Assembly: GCA_031551635.1 (NCBI GenBank)
Contig: JAVBNH010000005.1
Location: 1 to 64,000 of the forward strand
From: JAVBNH01 sp031551635
Lineage (GTDB): Bacteria; Bacillota; Clostridia; Oscillospirales; Acutalibacteraceae
Direction: 5' to 3'
DNA: 64,000 bases
Shown: positions 16,823-25,181 of the stretch, piece by piece
How the letters are laid out: each line of letters begins with the position of its first letter
How positions within the stretch are numbered: the stretch's first letter is position 1
Notes under the pieces: generated by a model
Seen by the model: only the letters and a program-made list of their open reading frames with translations
Told to the model about the DNA's origin: nothing
The model's database searches: none
Made by a program: the position numbers and the translations under genes

Positions 16823-17788
16823 ATGAAAAACAAAACAAAAACAACAAAGTCACTTCTCTCGCTTTTACTTGCGTCCGCTCTCATTTTTTCGCTGATAACT
16901 CTTAATTCATGCTCCGGCAGCGGCAGCGAGGTTACCACTTCGACAACCACCGGCATCTCAACAACCGCAGTGCCCGCGACAACAGCCGAAACAACCATGA
17001 GTGCAACAACAGCCGCCGATACAACAGCAGCCGAAACAACAGCATCCATAACGACAGCCGCGGCTGTGACCACTGCTCCGGCAGTTGAGGCACTCTCAAA
17101 ATACCAATCCTCTATCTCCGCGTTCAAGTCACTGAAAACATATTCAGGTGAGCAGACCATGCTACTGGACATGTACTGGGGTAATTTTCCGCAGAAGCAG
17201 ACTGTCACTCAAAATTTCAGTATTGACCGCAGCAAAAAAATCGCAATCTGCGATGAATCAAACACAGGAGGTCTGATTACCACCTCGCAAAGCAGGTTTT
17301 ATACTGACGGATATGCGTACACACACAATAAAATCGCCACTGAAAAGGTTCCGGAATATAAGCAGAGGAATGCTCAGAGCTTCGAAACCTTTGAAAACTC
17401 ATTGATCGGTGCAACAACAGATCTCACCGCGGAAGACATCACCTCCTCAGCTGTCAAGGTCATAACTCTTGAGGACGGAAAATCCGGCACTCAGCTCGAG
17501 TTTAACCTCAGCAACTCCATAATGACAAAAACAGGCTCAGTTTTCGCCGAAAAAATCGGCGCAATTGAGGGGCAGGGCGCGAGCGGCATGCAATACAGCG
17601 GCATAGTCATCACTGTCGACCTTGACGAAAACGATTTGCCGGTTAAGGCGGTCATGAAATTTAACGCCAAGCTCTCTTATCAGGGCGTTAATATTTCTGC
17701 GAAATGTAGCCTGACACAAGTTTTTAAAAGCTTCAACACAATAAGCTTCAATGTTCCGACTGATATAAGTGGTTATACGGATGTTTAA
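16823..17788 (+). CDS. Lipoprotein with Thr-rich linker, LolA/LppX-like fold predicted
   Basis: About 321 aa from the ATG after AGAAGG. Lipobox LITLNSCSGS (Cys about 30), then about 60 residues dominated by Thr and Ala, likely a cell-wall-spanning spacer, then a globular domain of about 220 residues opening SKYQSSISAFKSLKTYSGEQ. The pattern of short beta strands (FSIDRSKKIAICDE, VITVDLDENDLPVKAVM) resembles lipoproteins that adopt a LolA/LppX-type half-barrel; this is inference, no family signature was recognised. Divergent from the MarR-exporter operon, sharing a 190-bp control region. Confidence 0.8.
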   Translation: MKNKTKTTKSLLSLLLASALIFSLITLNSCSGSGSEVTTSTTTGISTTAVPATTAETTMSATTAADTTAAETTASITTAAAVTTAPAVEALSKYQSSISAFKSLKTYSGEQTMLLDMYWGNFPQKQTVTQNFSIDRSKKIAICDESNTGGLITTSQSRFYTDGYAYTHNKIATEKVPEYKQRNAQSFETFENSLIGATTDLTAEDITSSAVKVITLEDGKSGTQLEFNLSNSIMTKTGSVFAEKIGAIEGQGASGMQYSGIVITVDLDENDLPVKAVMKFNAKLSYQGVNISAKCSLTQVFKSFNTISFNVPTDISGYTDV

Positions 17789-17941
17789 GATATAATAACC
17801 TCACGAATTTCTACGCGAATAGAGTTCGCTAGAACTTCGGAGAACATTGAATGATTGATTTGGGCTACGCCCTCGCGGCGGTGCCGCACATCCTGCTAGC
17901 GCAGGATGAAATCATGATATAATAGAATTGAGGAAATATTT
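17789..17941. repeat. Mosaic of short palindromes upstream of the GH95-like gene
   Basis: A GC-rich patch with a string of small hairpins: GGGCTACGCCC, GCGGCGGTGCCGC, and the 8-bp-stem hairpin CATCCTGCTAGCGCAGGATG (17889-17908), linked by ATTGAATGATTGATTT and GAAATCATGAT. Unlike the flanking AT-rich spacers. No ORF; function unknown. Confidence 0.5.
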
Positions 17942-20116
17942 ATGTTACCATCAGACTATTGCAATCTCCATTTTGAAAAAACCATAAAATCCTGGGACGA
18001 GGCTCTGCCGCTTGGAAACGGCTTTCTGGGTGCTCTTGTCTGGGGCGAGAGCGGTGCGCTGAGGCTGAGCCTTGACAAGTCCGACCTCTGGGACTGCACC
18101 GGCGCGCTGGAATGCTCCGGCGATTTTTCCTATGAGGGAATGAAAAAATTTGTAAAAGCGGCAGACCAGAAAAAAATAGTCGAAACCTTTGATGAGCCGT
18201 ATTTTAAACCCACACCGACAAAGCTCCCCGCCGGAAAAATAATCATCGACCTCAAAGAAAAGAGCAATCTTGTCTCAAGCCTTGACATCTCGGTTGCCGA
18301 GGCTTTAGTCGAGACCAAAAAGACACGACTTAATACCTTCCTTAGTGCGCACAAAAATGTCGGATATATTAAGATAAGCAGCGGTGATTGCGTTTTTAAA
18401 ATCGATAACCCCGAATACGGTTTAAAAAGCGAAAGAAAAAAAGTGCTCTCAAAACGCTCAATAACTCAATCGCTGAAAAATCTTCAGTATGAAAGACCTG
18501 ACAAGTCGGATTTTTCAGAAAATGGCATTGAATACAAATATTTTCTTCAAAAGGTCAACGAAAAACTCAGCTATGGAATATTTTTGGCTGTAAAAAGAGA
18601 AAACAAAAGCATTTTCGCCGTTTACACCGTCTCCTCCGGTAAAAATGCCGATGAAATTATAAAAAGCTCGATAAATCTGCTTAATGATGCCCTTGCGGAA
18701 GGCTATGAAGCGGCTTTCAATGAGCACCGTAAATGGTGGAATGGCTTCTATTCCAAAAGCCATATTTCTCTTGAAGATAAATATTTTGAAAAAAACTGGT
18801 ATCTTTGTAATTATCTCCTTGCTTCCTGCTCTCGAAAGGGCGGCTATCCGATGCCCCTGCAGGGTGTTTGGACAGCCGACAACGGCGAACTGCCGCCGTG
18901 GAAGGGTGACTATCATCACGATTTGAACACAGAGCTGAGCTACTACAGCTACCTAAAAGCGAACCACCTTGAGGAGGGCGAGAGCTTCACCGATTATCTT
19001 TTCTCTCTCTTTGACAAGGGCAAAGCTTTTGCAAGGGACTTTTTCGCGCGTGACGGGCTCTGCCTGCCGTCTGTTATGGACTTAGAGGGCAATGCCCTCG
19101 GCGGCTGGGCGATGTATTCCCTCTCGCCGACAAATCAAGCCTGGCTCTGCCGCGCCTTCGAGCAGCATTTTGACTATACTCAGGATATGGATTTCCTAAG
19201 AAATACAGCCTATCCCTTCCTCCTCGAAAGTGGAAAGCTGCTTGCAGGGCTGCTCGAAAAGGATAAAGACGGCAAGCTTGTTCTGCCGCTGTCCGCTTCT
19301 CCCGAAATTCATGATAACAGCTTGAATGCATGGTTAACGCCGAATTCACATTATGACCTCGCTCTAATGAAATCGCTTTTTTCCTCAATAGTTAGATTCT
19401 CCGAACTGCTTGAAAAGAAAGATAACACGAGTTATTTTTCTGATATTCTTGCTTCACTGGACGATTTTGCGGTTGACAGCGACGGTGTTTTTATGCTCTC
19501 AAGGGACGAAAGACTTAATGAATCACACAGACACCTCGCTCATGTGATGGCGATTCATCCGTTGCGGTTGATTAATTACGAAAAAATTGATGAAAAACGC
19601 ATAATTGATGCGAGTATAAAAAATCTTGAAGAGCTTGGGACAGAATATTTCTGCGGCTACTCCTTCGCCTGGCTTGCGGAGCTTTATGCCGTGCAGAAAA
19701 ACGGCAATAAGGCATATGAAACCCTAGATAAATTCTTCAGATATTTTTGTCTGCCGAACGGCTTCCACTGCAACGGCGACTACACAAAGCAGGGCTTTTC
19801 AAACTTCACCTACCGCCCGTTTACGCTCGAAGGGAATTTTTGTGCCGCAGACGCGCTTCAGGAAATGCTTCTTTACAGCGACAGTGAAAAAATTGAAATC
19901 TGCCCCGCCATACCCGAAACATGGAAAAACCTATCGTTTTCTCTGCTTTGTATCGGAAATATTTTCGCCGAGGTGGAAATTGCTCAAGGTAAGCTCACTA
20001 AACTGACCCTGAGCGCAAAAACCCCTGCTACCCGGCAGTTGATTTTTGGAGAGAAATCGGTTATCATTAATATACAAAGCGGTGAAACCGTCTTTGATAA
20101 TATTTTCACAGAGTGA
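17942..20116 (+). CDS. GH95-like glycoside hydrolase (alpha-L-fucosidase/galactosidase type)
   Basis: 724 aa. N-terminal beta domain with the GH95 hallmark WDEALPLGNGFLGALVWG, then an (alpha/alpha)6 barrel with LQGVWTADNGELPPW and LNTELSYYSYLKANH, corresponding to the GH95 NxN/E catalytic region, and HRHLAHVMAIHPL further on. GH95 enzymes invert alpha-1,2-L-fucose or L-galactose linkages. No signal peptide is apparent, so it may act on imported oligosaccharides. Shorter and more divergent than characterised members, so substrate is uncertain. GAGGAAATATTT precedes the ATG. A beta-helix gene resembling GH141 lies at 39.5 kb. Confidence 0.82.
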   Translation: MLPSDYCNLHFEKTIKSWDEALPLGNGFLGALVWGESGALRLSLDKSDLWDCTGALECSGDFSYEGMKKFVKAADQKKIVETFDEPYFKPTPTKLPAGKIIIDLKEKSNLVSSLDISVAEALVETKKTRLNTFLSAHKNVGYIKISSGDCVFKIDNPEYGLKSERKKVLSKRSITQSLKNLQYERPDKSDFSENGIEYKYFLQKVNEKLSYGIFLAVKRENKSIFAVYTVSSGKNADEIIKSSINLLNDALAEGYEAAFNEHRKWWNGFYSKSHISLEDKYFEKNWYLCNYLLASCSRKGGYPMPLQGVWTADNGELPPWKGDYHHDLNTELSYYSYLKANHLEEGESFTDYLFSLFDKGKAFARDFFARDGLCLPSVMDLEGNALGGWAMYSLSPTNQAWLCRAFEQHFDYTQDMDFLRNTAYPFLLESGKLLAGLLEKDKDGKLVLPLSASPEIHDNSLNAWLTPNSHYDLALMKSLFSSIVRFSELLEKKDNTSYFSDILASLDDFAVDSDGVFMLSRDERLNESHRHLAHVMAIHPLRLINYEKIDEKRIIDASIKNLEELGTEYFCGYSFAWLAELYAVQKNGNKAYETLDKFFRYFCLPNGFHCNGDYTKQGFSNFTYRPFTLEGNFCAADALQEMLLYSDSEKIEICPAIPETWKNLSFSLLCIGNIFAEVEIAQGKLTKLTLSAKTPATRQLIFGEKSVIINIQSGETVFDNIFTE

Positions 20117-20151
20117 AATCGAATCTTTGTTAAAAATTTTGGAGGTCGGTT

Positions 20152-21339
20152 ATGCGAATTGAAACATTAAAAATTAAAAATTTTAAGGTTTTTAAAGATG
20201 TTGAAATATCAAACATTCCGAATATGGCGGTTTTTCTTGGCATGAACGGAGCCGGTAAAACAACATTTTTCGATATTTTCGGTTTTTTAAACGACTGTCT
20301 TTCAAAAAACGTAAAAGCCGCTCTCACCGCACGCGGCGGGTATAGCGAAGTCATATCACGCGAACAAACAGGTAATATCGAGTTCATTATTCAATTTCGC
20401 CCGACTGCCGATGACCCTAGAATAACATATGAATTATCAATCGGGCTTGACGAAAAAAATCAACCAGTAGTCGAAAAGGAAATTATGCGTTTCAGACGCG
20501 GGCAAAGCGGCGCGCCCTGGGTCATTTTAAACTTCTCCCGCGGCGAAGGCTCGGCTGTTAGCGGCGAAATAAAATCATATGACGATGTAAAAAACATTGA
20601 TAAAAGAAGCAGACAAAAACTGGACTCTCCCGATATTCTCGCGATAAAGGGCTTGGGACAATTCAAAGAATTTATAGCCATCTCATCTCTTCGCAAGCTT
20701 ATTGAAGATTGGTATGTATCGGATTTTCAAATAGACAACGCCCGGCAGCGCAATGACACATCTTACAATGAAAGCCTTTCGAAAACAGGAGACAATCTTG
20801 CGAACGTAGCAAAATTCATCTTTGATAATAATAAGGAAACATTTGAAATTATTCTTCAAAAAATGAAAGAACGCATCCCCAGTGTCACAAACGTTAAGGC
20901 TGAGGTAACTCAGGACGGCTACATTGTTCTGCGATTTAGCGATGGTAATTTTAAAAACCCTTTTTCTTCACGTTTTGTCTCAGATGGAACAATAAAAATG
21001 TTTGCATACTTAATTATGCTCAGCGACCCTGAGCCACACTCCCTATTATGTGTTGAGGAGCCTGAAAATCAGTTGTATCCGAAATTACTGCCGATTCTCG
21101 CCGAAGAATTCAGAGAATATGCCAATAAGGGCGGTCAGGTTTTTATCTCAACTCATTCGCCTGATTTTCTTAACGCGGTTAAACTGACGGAGCTATACTG
21201 TCTTATAAAAAAAGACGGATACACAGAGATTTATCGAGCGGCGGACTCCCCTTTTGTCTCATCCTTATATAACGCAGGTGACCTGCTCGGTTATTTATGG
21301 AATCAAGAATTATTGCTCGAGGAGGTTGCCGGGCAATGA
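20152..21339 (+). CDS. OLD/RloA-like ABC-type AAA ATPase, candidate defence protein
   Basis: 395 aa. Walker A GMNGAGKTTFFD at about 28-36, signature-like SRFVSDGTIKMFAYL, Walker B LLCVEEPENQLYP, H-loop ISTHSPDF. The family (AAA_21/DUF2813-like) couples nucleotide sensing to a nuclease or TOPRIM partner in anti-phage systems such as OLD, PARIS and RloAB/AbiL. No TOPRIM domain is fused here; the next gene, overlapping by ATGA, encodes DUF4276. GGAGGTCGGTT precedes the ATG. The unit stands between carbohydrate genes with no integrase nearby. Alternative: a housekeeping SMC-like ATPase, less likely given the partner. Confidence 0.85.
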   Translation: MRIETLKIKNFKVFKDVEISNIPNMAVFLGMNGAGKTTFFDIFGFLNDCLSKNVKAALTARGGYSEVISREQTGNIEFIIQFRPTADDPRITYELSIGLDEKNQPVVEKEIMRFRRGQSGAPWVILNFSRGEGSAVSGEIKSYDDVKNIDKRSRQKLDSPDILAIKGLGQFKEFIAISSLRKLIEDWYVSDFQIDNARQRNDTSYNESLSKTGDNLANVAKFIFDNNKETFEIILQKMKERIPSVTNVKAEVTQDGYIVLRFSDGNFKNPFSSRFVSDGTIKMFAYLIMLSDPEPHSLLCVEEPENQLYPKLLPILAEEFREYANKGGQVFISTHSPDFLNAVKLTELYCLIKKDGYTEIYRAADSPFVSSLYNAGDLLGYLWNQELLLEEVAGQ

Positions 21340-21887
21340 GGCTTGTATTCATGGTTGAGGAGCGCTCAATGAAGGAGTTGTTGGAAATTATTCTTCCTAA
21401 AATCCTTAGTGAAGCCGGAATGGATAAACCGCTGATTATTCCTCATAATGGAAAAAGTGACTTAAAAAAATCGATTCCGATTAAGCTTAGGGCTTGGAAA
21501 AATCCAGATGATCGCTTTGTGATAGTATATGACCAAGACGCCAATGACTGCATTAGCTTGAAAAACGAATTATCCGAGTTATGCTCAGGCGCTAAGAATA
21601 AATGCCTAATTAGAATCGCTTGTAAAGAGCTTGAGTCATGGTATTTCGGTGACCTGCCCGCATTATCGCAAGCGTATGGGACGGATTTAATAAAGCTTAA
21701 AAACAAACGAAAATACCGTACACCGGACAGCATAGCAAACCCAAAAGAAGAACTGTATAAGCTTCTTCCGCAGCATCAGCAAATTAACGGAGCAAAAATA
21801 ATTGCCCCTTATATGAATATTGAGAATAATTCTTCATATAGCTTTAATGTTTTTGTTAAGGGAATAAAAAAATTCGCGGCTTGCTAA
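21336..21887 (+). CDS. DUF4276 (TOPRIM-like) partner of the ATPase
   Basis: 183 aa from the ATG that overlaps the ATPase stop as ATGA, with GAGGAGG 10 bases before. Acidic positions match a TOPRIM-like metal site: Glu in MVEERSMKELL, the VYDQDANDC pair of Asp residues, and the family-typical CKELESWYFGD. DUF4276 proteins recur beside OLD/AAA_21 ATPases and are thought to be nuclease-like effectors (family knowledge; activity here is inferred). The tight coupling implies a stoichiometric complex. Confidence 0.82.
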   Translation: MRLVFMVEERSMKELLEIILPKILSEAGMDKPLIIPHNGKSDLKKSIPIKLRAWKNPDDRFVIVYDQDANDCISLKNELSELCSGAKNKCLIRIACKELESWYFGDLPALSQAYGTDLIKLKNKRKYRTPDSIANPKEELYKLLPQHQQINGAKIIAPYMNIENNSSYSFNVFVKGIKKFAAC

Positions 21888-21925
21888 AAAATATACATAA
21901 TAAGCAGATTTTTGAAGGTGAACAA

Positions 21926-23014
21926 ATGCCCCCGATTTCGATAATGATGAAGCCTGCCTCGAGCCTTTGCAATATGCGCTGCGACTATTGCTTTTATCAC
22001 GATGTCACCGAGCGCCGCGAGGAAGCTTCTTTTGGAATAATGGAGCAGGAAACGGCTCTGAATATAATAAAAAAAGCCCTCGCTTATGCCGGCGGCGAGA
22101 GTATTTCCTTTGCCTTTCAGGGCGGAGAGCCGCTTATCGCGGGTCTTGATTTCTTTAAGTTTTTCACAAAAAATGCAAAGCTCTTAAACGATAAAAAAAG
22201 CAAAATCCAGTTCAGTCTACAGACAAACGGCACTTTGCTGGACGACGAATGGGCGCGGTTTTTTTATAAGGAAAACGTCCTCATTGGGCTCAGCCTTGAC
22301 GGTGATGCGAATGCAAATGCCCACCGGAAACTGTCTGACGGGAATAACTCGCACAAAAAAATCCTCGAAGGCGCAAAGCTGCTTGAAAAGCACAGCGTCG
22401 AGTTTAATATCCTTTGCGTGCTCACAGGCGAATGTGCTGATAACATAGAAAATATTTACAGTTATTTCAAGAAAAATAATTTCCGATATCTGCAGTTTAT
22501 TCCCTGCCTTCGCCCCTTCGGAAGCGACTGCGAAAGCCCGCTATATATGACCTCTGCCCAGTATTCGCGCTATCTGACGACTGCCTTCGGCCTATACAGC
22601 CGCGATTATGCGGCGGGAGACTACATAAGTATAAGACAGTTTGACAACTATGTGCATCTGTATTTCGCCGGGCATGCCGAGCAGTGCGGAATGAACGGCT
22701 ACTGCTCCTATCAATACGTCGTTGAGGGAAACGGAAATGTCTACCCCTGCGACTTTTACTGCTTAGATAAATGGCTTTTAGGAAATATTAATGATTCCAA
22801 TTTCGAAGCTTTTGCGAAATCAAAAAAATCAAAAGCATTTCTAGCGGAAAGTCATTCCATACCTGAGAATTGTAAAAACTGCTTATATTACCCGCTCTGC
22901 CGTGCGGGAGGCTGCAAGAGAAACAGGGAGCACGCCGACTATTGCAAGGCCTATAAAAAATTCTTTTCAAAAGCCCTTCCGCAATTCCGTGTTTTTGCCG
23001 CGAATAATAAATAA
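21926..23014 (+). CDS. Anaerobic sulfatase-maturating enzyme (radical SAM/SPASM)
   Basis: About 362 aa from the ATG preceded by GAAGGTGAACAA. Radical SAM cluster CNMRCDYC (Cys15/19/22) with the following FYHDV, FAFQGGEPL (SAM-binding GGE motif), then SPASM cysteines in CGMNGYCSYQYVVEGNG, VYPCDFYC, and CKNCLYYPLCRAGGC. Oxidises an active-site Cys or Ser of type I sulfatases to formylglycine in the cytoplasm. No sulfatase occurs in the window, so its client is elsewhere or non-standard. It lies 39 bp after DUF4276 and 24 bp before the serine hydrolase. Confidence 0.9.
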   Translation: MPPISIMMKPASSLCNMRCDYCFYHDVTERREEASFGIMEQETALNIIKKALAYAGGESISFAFQGGEPLIAGLDFFKFFTKNAKLLNDKKSKIQFSLQTNGTLLDDEWARFFYKENVLIGLSLDGDANANAHRKLSDGNNSHKKILEGAKLLEKHSVEFNILCVLTGECADNIENIYSYFKKNNFRYLQFIPCLRPFGSDCESPLYMTSAQYSRYLTTAFGLYSRDYAAGDYISIRQFDNYVHLYFAGHAEQCGMNGYCSYQYVVEGNGNVYPCDFYCLDKWLLGNINDSNFEAFAKSKKSKAFLAESHSIPENCKNCLYYPLCRAGGCKRNREHADYCKAYKKFFSKALPQFRVFAANNK

Positions 23015-23037
23015 AAATATATTCAGGAGGTAGAATT

Positions 23038-24447
23038 ATGTCTTATTCAGGAACTGAGCTTCCGCGCTCCACACCGCTGCAGGAAAAGGTTTCAACAGTT
23101 GCTATTGAAGCTTTTTCAAAGTCGCTCGACCGCCTTGCTGACGCTAAAATCAGAGGCTTTATGCTCAGCCGCAACGGCAAGGTCATCGCAGAGCAATACT
23201 GGACGCCCTACAGCGCCGAAAACAAAAACCTTGTTTACTCGCTTAGCAAAAGCTTCACCTCTAGCGCTGTCGGTATTGCGTATGACGAGGGTTTGATTGA
23301 CCTGAACGCCCAAGCTATCTCGTTTTTCCCGGAGCTTGACCTCTCGCAGGTGGATGAAAACACAAAAAAAATCCGTGTGCGCGACCTGCTGGCAATGGAC
23401 ACGGGGCATAATGATGACACCACAGTCAAGGTGCTTTTTTCGCCCGAAAGCGACTGGGAAAAGACATTTTTCACCTTTGGCGCGGAGCATGAGCCGGGTA
23501 CATATTTTGTTTATAACACCGGCGCGACTTATATTCTCTCCTCAATAATCACCAGAGTTACAGGTGTAAACGTGCTTGAATACCTCAAACCGCGGCTTTT
23601 TGAGCCGCTAGGCTTCGGTGACTATACCGGTGACATCAAAGAGGGTAATGTATTCACCGGCGGCTGGGGCTTGATGGTGACTCTCGAGGATATTAATAAA
23701 TTAGGAATTCTTTATCTAAATAAGGGCGTTTACAACGGTAAGCGCATAATCAGCGAGGAATATGTGACCATGGCGACCTCCGTTCAATCTGACAACGGCA
23801 GAGCCGGCAGGGACAACGAGAGCATTGACTGGAGCAGCGGTTACGGTTTCCAGTTCTGGATTTGCAGCCACAACAGCTACAGGGGCGACGGCGCATTCGG
23901 GCAGTATTGCCTTGTTATGCCTGAGCAGAACGCAGTTCTGACGCTCATGAGCGAAACCGCCGACATGCAGGTAATACTTAACAGGGTTTGGGAGATTCTT
24001 CAGCCCGGCTGCGCAAACTGTTACAGCGAATGGGAAAATAAAATTCAAAACTTGACATACAGTCTCAAGGGTGATATTGAAGACGCAGATACCTGCCGAT
24101 TTATTTTCCGTGAGGATTCACTGACGCTCGAGATGAGAGACGGCGAAAAAATCCGCTCAATTGAGAGCGGACGCGGAATATATAAAAACGGAATTTACAC
24201 CCTCCCCTTCTCTCAGCGTTCTCTCATCCCCCTGTTTTCGCTTGAAAGCCTGCCGATAAAGGTTTCCTCGTATTTTGAGTGGACGGCGCCGGATACCCTT
24301 GAGATATACTGGGTCTACCTCGAAACACCCCACCGCGAAAAGCTCATCTGCCGCTTCAATGAAGGCAAGGTAGACTTCACCGAGCAAAGCAGCCTGCAGT
24401 TACCAAAGGACGAGGATGAGGTTGATTTTGTCGGCTTTATGCTTTAA
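23038..24447 (+). CDS. Beta-lactamase-family serine hydrolase
   Basis: 469 aa, ATG after AGGAGGTAGAATT. Penicillin-binding-protein-like fold: SxxK as SLSKSFTS near residue 70, YxN as YNTGATYIL near 160, and a later GDGAFGQYCLV in the position of the third motif. C-terminal about 140 residues form an extra beta domain. No signal peptide is visible. Class C-like hydrolases of this sort act as esterases or D-aminopeptidases; substrate unknown. Probably co-transcribed with the maturase. Its stop overlaps the 3' end of the convergent small gene by 4 bp. Confidence 0.88.
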   Translation: MSYSGTELPRSTPLQEKVSTVAIEAFSKSLDRLADAKIRGFMLSRNGKVIAEQYWTPYSAENKNLVYSLSKSFTSSAVGIAYDEGLIDLNAQAISFFPELDLSQVDENTKKIRVRDLLAMDTGHNDDTTVKVLFSPESDWEKTFFTFGAEHEPGTYFVYNTGATYILSSIITRVTGVNVLEYLKPRLFEPLGFGDYTGDIKEGNVFTGGWGLMVTLEDINKLGILYLNKGVYNGKRIISEEYVTMATSVQSDNGRAGRDNESIDWSSGYGFQFWICSHNSYRGDGAFGQYCLVMPEQNAVLTLMSETADMQVILNRVWEILQPGCANCYSEWENKIQNLTYSLKGDIEDADTCRFIFREDSLTLEMRDGEKIRSIESGRGIYKNGIYTLPFSQRSLIPLFSLESLPIKVSSYFEWTAPDTLEIYWVYLETPHREKLICRFNEGKVDFTEQSSLQLPKDEDEVDFVGFML

Positions 24448-24905
24448 TGAAAAATAACTTCCACATCCCTCATATCGCAAAACTCTTTTATTTTTCTGAA
24501 AATATCCGTTTCCTTAATACGCTTGCTGTCATAACCAAAGGATATACAAGAAAACCTGTTTGAATAATCTATGCTAATGTCATAATTTTTATTATTGGCA
24601 TCAGCTTCCTTGTATTTTAAGTAACCGCAATACAAGGAACCATCAGGATCGTCTTCATATTCCTTTATAACCGTAAAGTCTGATAAAATAAAAGTAATTA
24701 ATTCTGCGGAAAAATCCGGCATAGGAAAAGAATGATATTTCTTTTCCGGCATGTTTGTTATCATATAACAAGGGAAATTCGCAGAATCTATTGGCTCACT
24801 TATTTCCACATGAATTGTATAAATTACTTCCTGCTGATTCTTTTTTAGTACCTTAGTGGGCTGAAAGTGCAATAAAAAACAAGACTTGGGTTGTGGGCTT
24901 GGCAA
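24444..24905 (-). CDS. Small acidic protein of unknown function, 5' end rewritten by repeat B
   Basis: The open frame is 153 codons from a TTG, but its first 20 codons lie inside repeat B copy 4 and have no ribosome site. Native sequence appears to begin near 24844; a GTG near 24809 or the Met at about 24764 are the other candidates. The native part has YDISIDYSNRFSCISFGYDS and ends IKEFCDMRDVEVIFH. No family recognised; the look is of a short immunity or SMI1-like protein (weak guess). A second, broken copy of its 3' end lies at 24991-25110, so the locus was duplicated then damaged. Confidence 0.45.
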   Translation of the reverse strand: MPSPQPKSCFLLHFQPTKVLKKNQQEVIYTIHVEISEPIDSANFPCYMITNMPEKKYHSFPMPDFSAELITFILSDFTVIKEYEDDPDGSLYCGYLKYKEADANNKNYDISIDYSNRFSCISFGYDSKRIKETDIFRKIKEFCDMRDVEVIFH

Positions 24906-24921
24906 GCCAAGCCCACGTTAG
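24845..24921 (-). repeat. Repeat B copy 4
   Basis: TTAGTACCTTAGTGGGCTGA through the hairpin GTGGGCTTGGC/GCCAAGCCCAC to CACGTTAG. Well-preserved copy, inserted at or near the 5' end of the small gene. Confidence 0.9.
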
Positions 24922-24952
24922 TCGTTTAAAACACATAAATATCATCCCTGTT

Positions 24953-24985
24953 TATGCTCATAATACTTTCTGTGTTATGAGCATA
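24953..24985. other. 11-bp perfect inverted repeat between duplicated gene copies
   Basis: TATGCTCATAA and TTATGAGCATA around an 11-nt loop. No T-run follows, so it is not a typical terminator. Confidence 0.5.
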
Positions 24986-24990
24986 GTCTC

Positions 24991-25110
24991 TTAAACAATG
25001 AAATCGACTTTCACATCCCTCATATCACAAAACACTTTTATTTTCGCAAAAATTTTCTCAGAGTTAATCCTCATACTGTCATATCCTAAAGAAACACATA
25101 TACTGTTTCA
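24991..25110 (-). pseudogene. Truncated duplicate of the 24.4-kb small gene
   Basis: Minus-strand translation gives ICVSLGYDSMRI, then IFAKIKVFCDMRDVKVDFIV and a stop, matching the C-terminal third of the 24444-24905 product (ISFGYDSKRI... IKEFCDMRDVEVIFH). Nothing upstream continues the frame; a heptad array begins at 25119. Confidence 0.8.
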
Positions 25111-25118
25111 TCGATTAC

Positions 25119-25181
25119 CTAGAATCCAGAATCCAGAATCCAGAATCTAGCGTCTAGCATCTAGCATCTAGCATCTAGTAG
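25119..25181 (-). repeat. Heptad array H3 at the 3' end of the UroD-type gene
   Basis: Nine 7-bp units on the plus strand: CTAGAAT, CCAGAAT three times, CTAGCGT, CTAGCAT three times, CTAGTAG. Units are homogenised in blocks. The TAG stop of the UroD-type gene (25175-25177) is the first unit in gene direction. Confidence 0.9.

Noticed and set aside
25119..25181. CRISPR array
   Set aside because: Units are 7 bp with no spacers; no cas genes are present.
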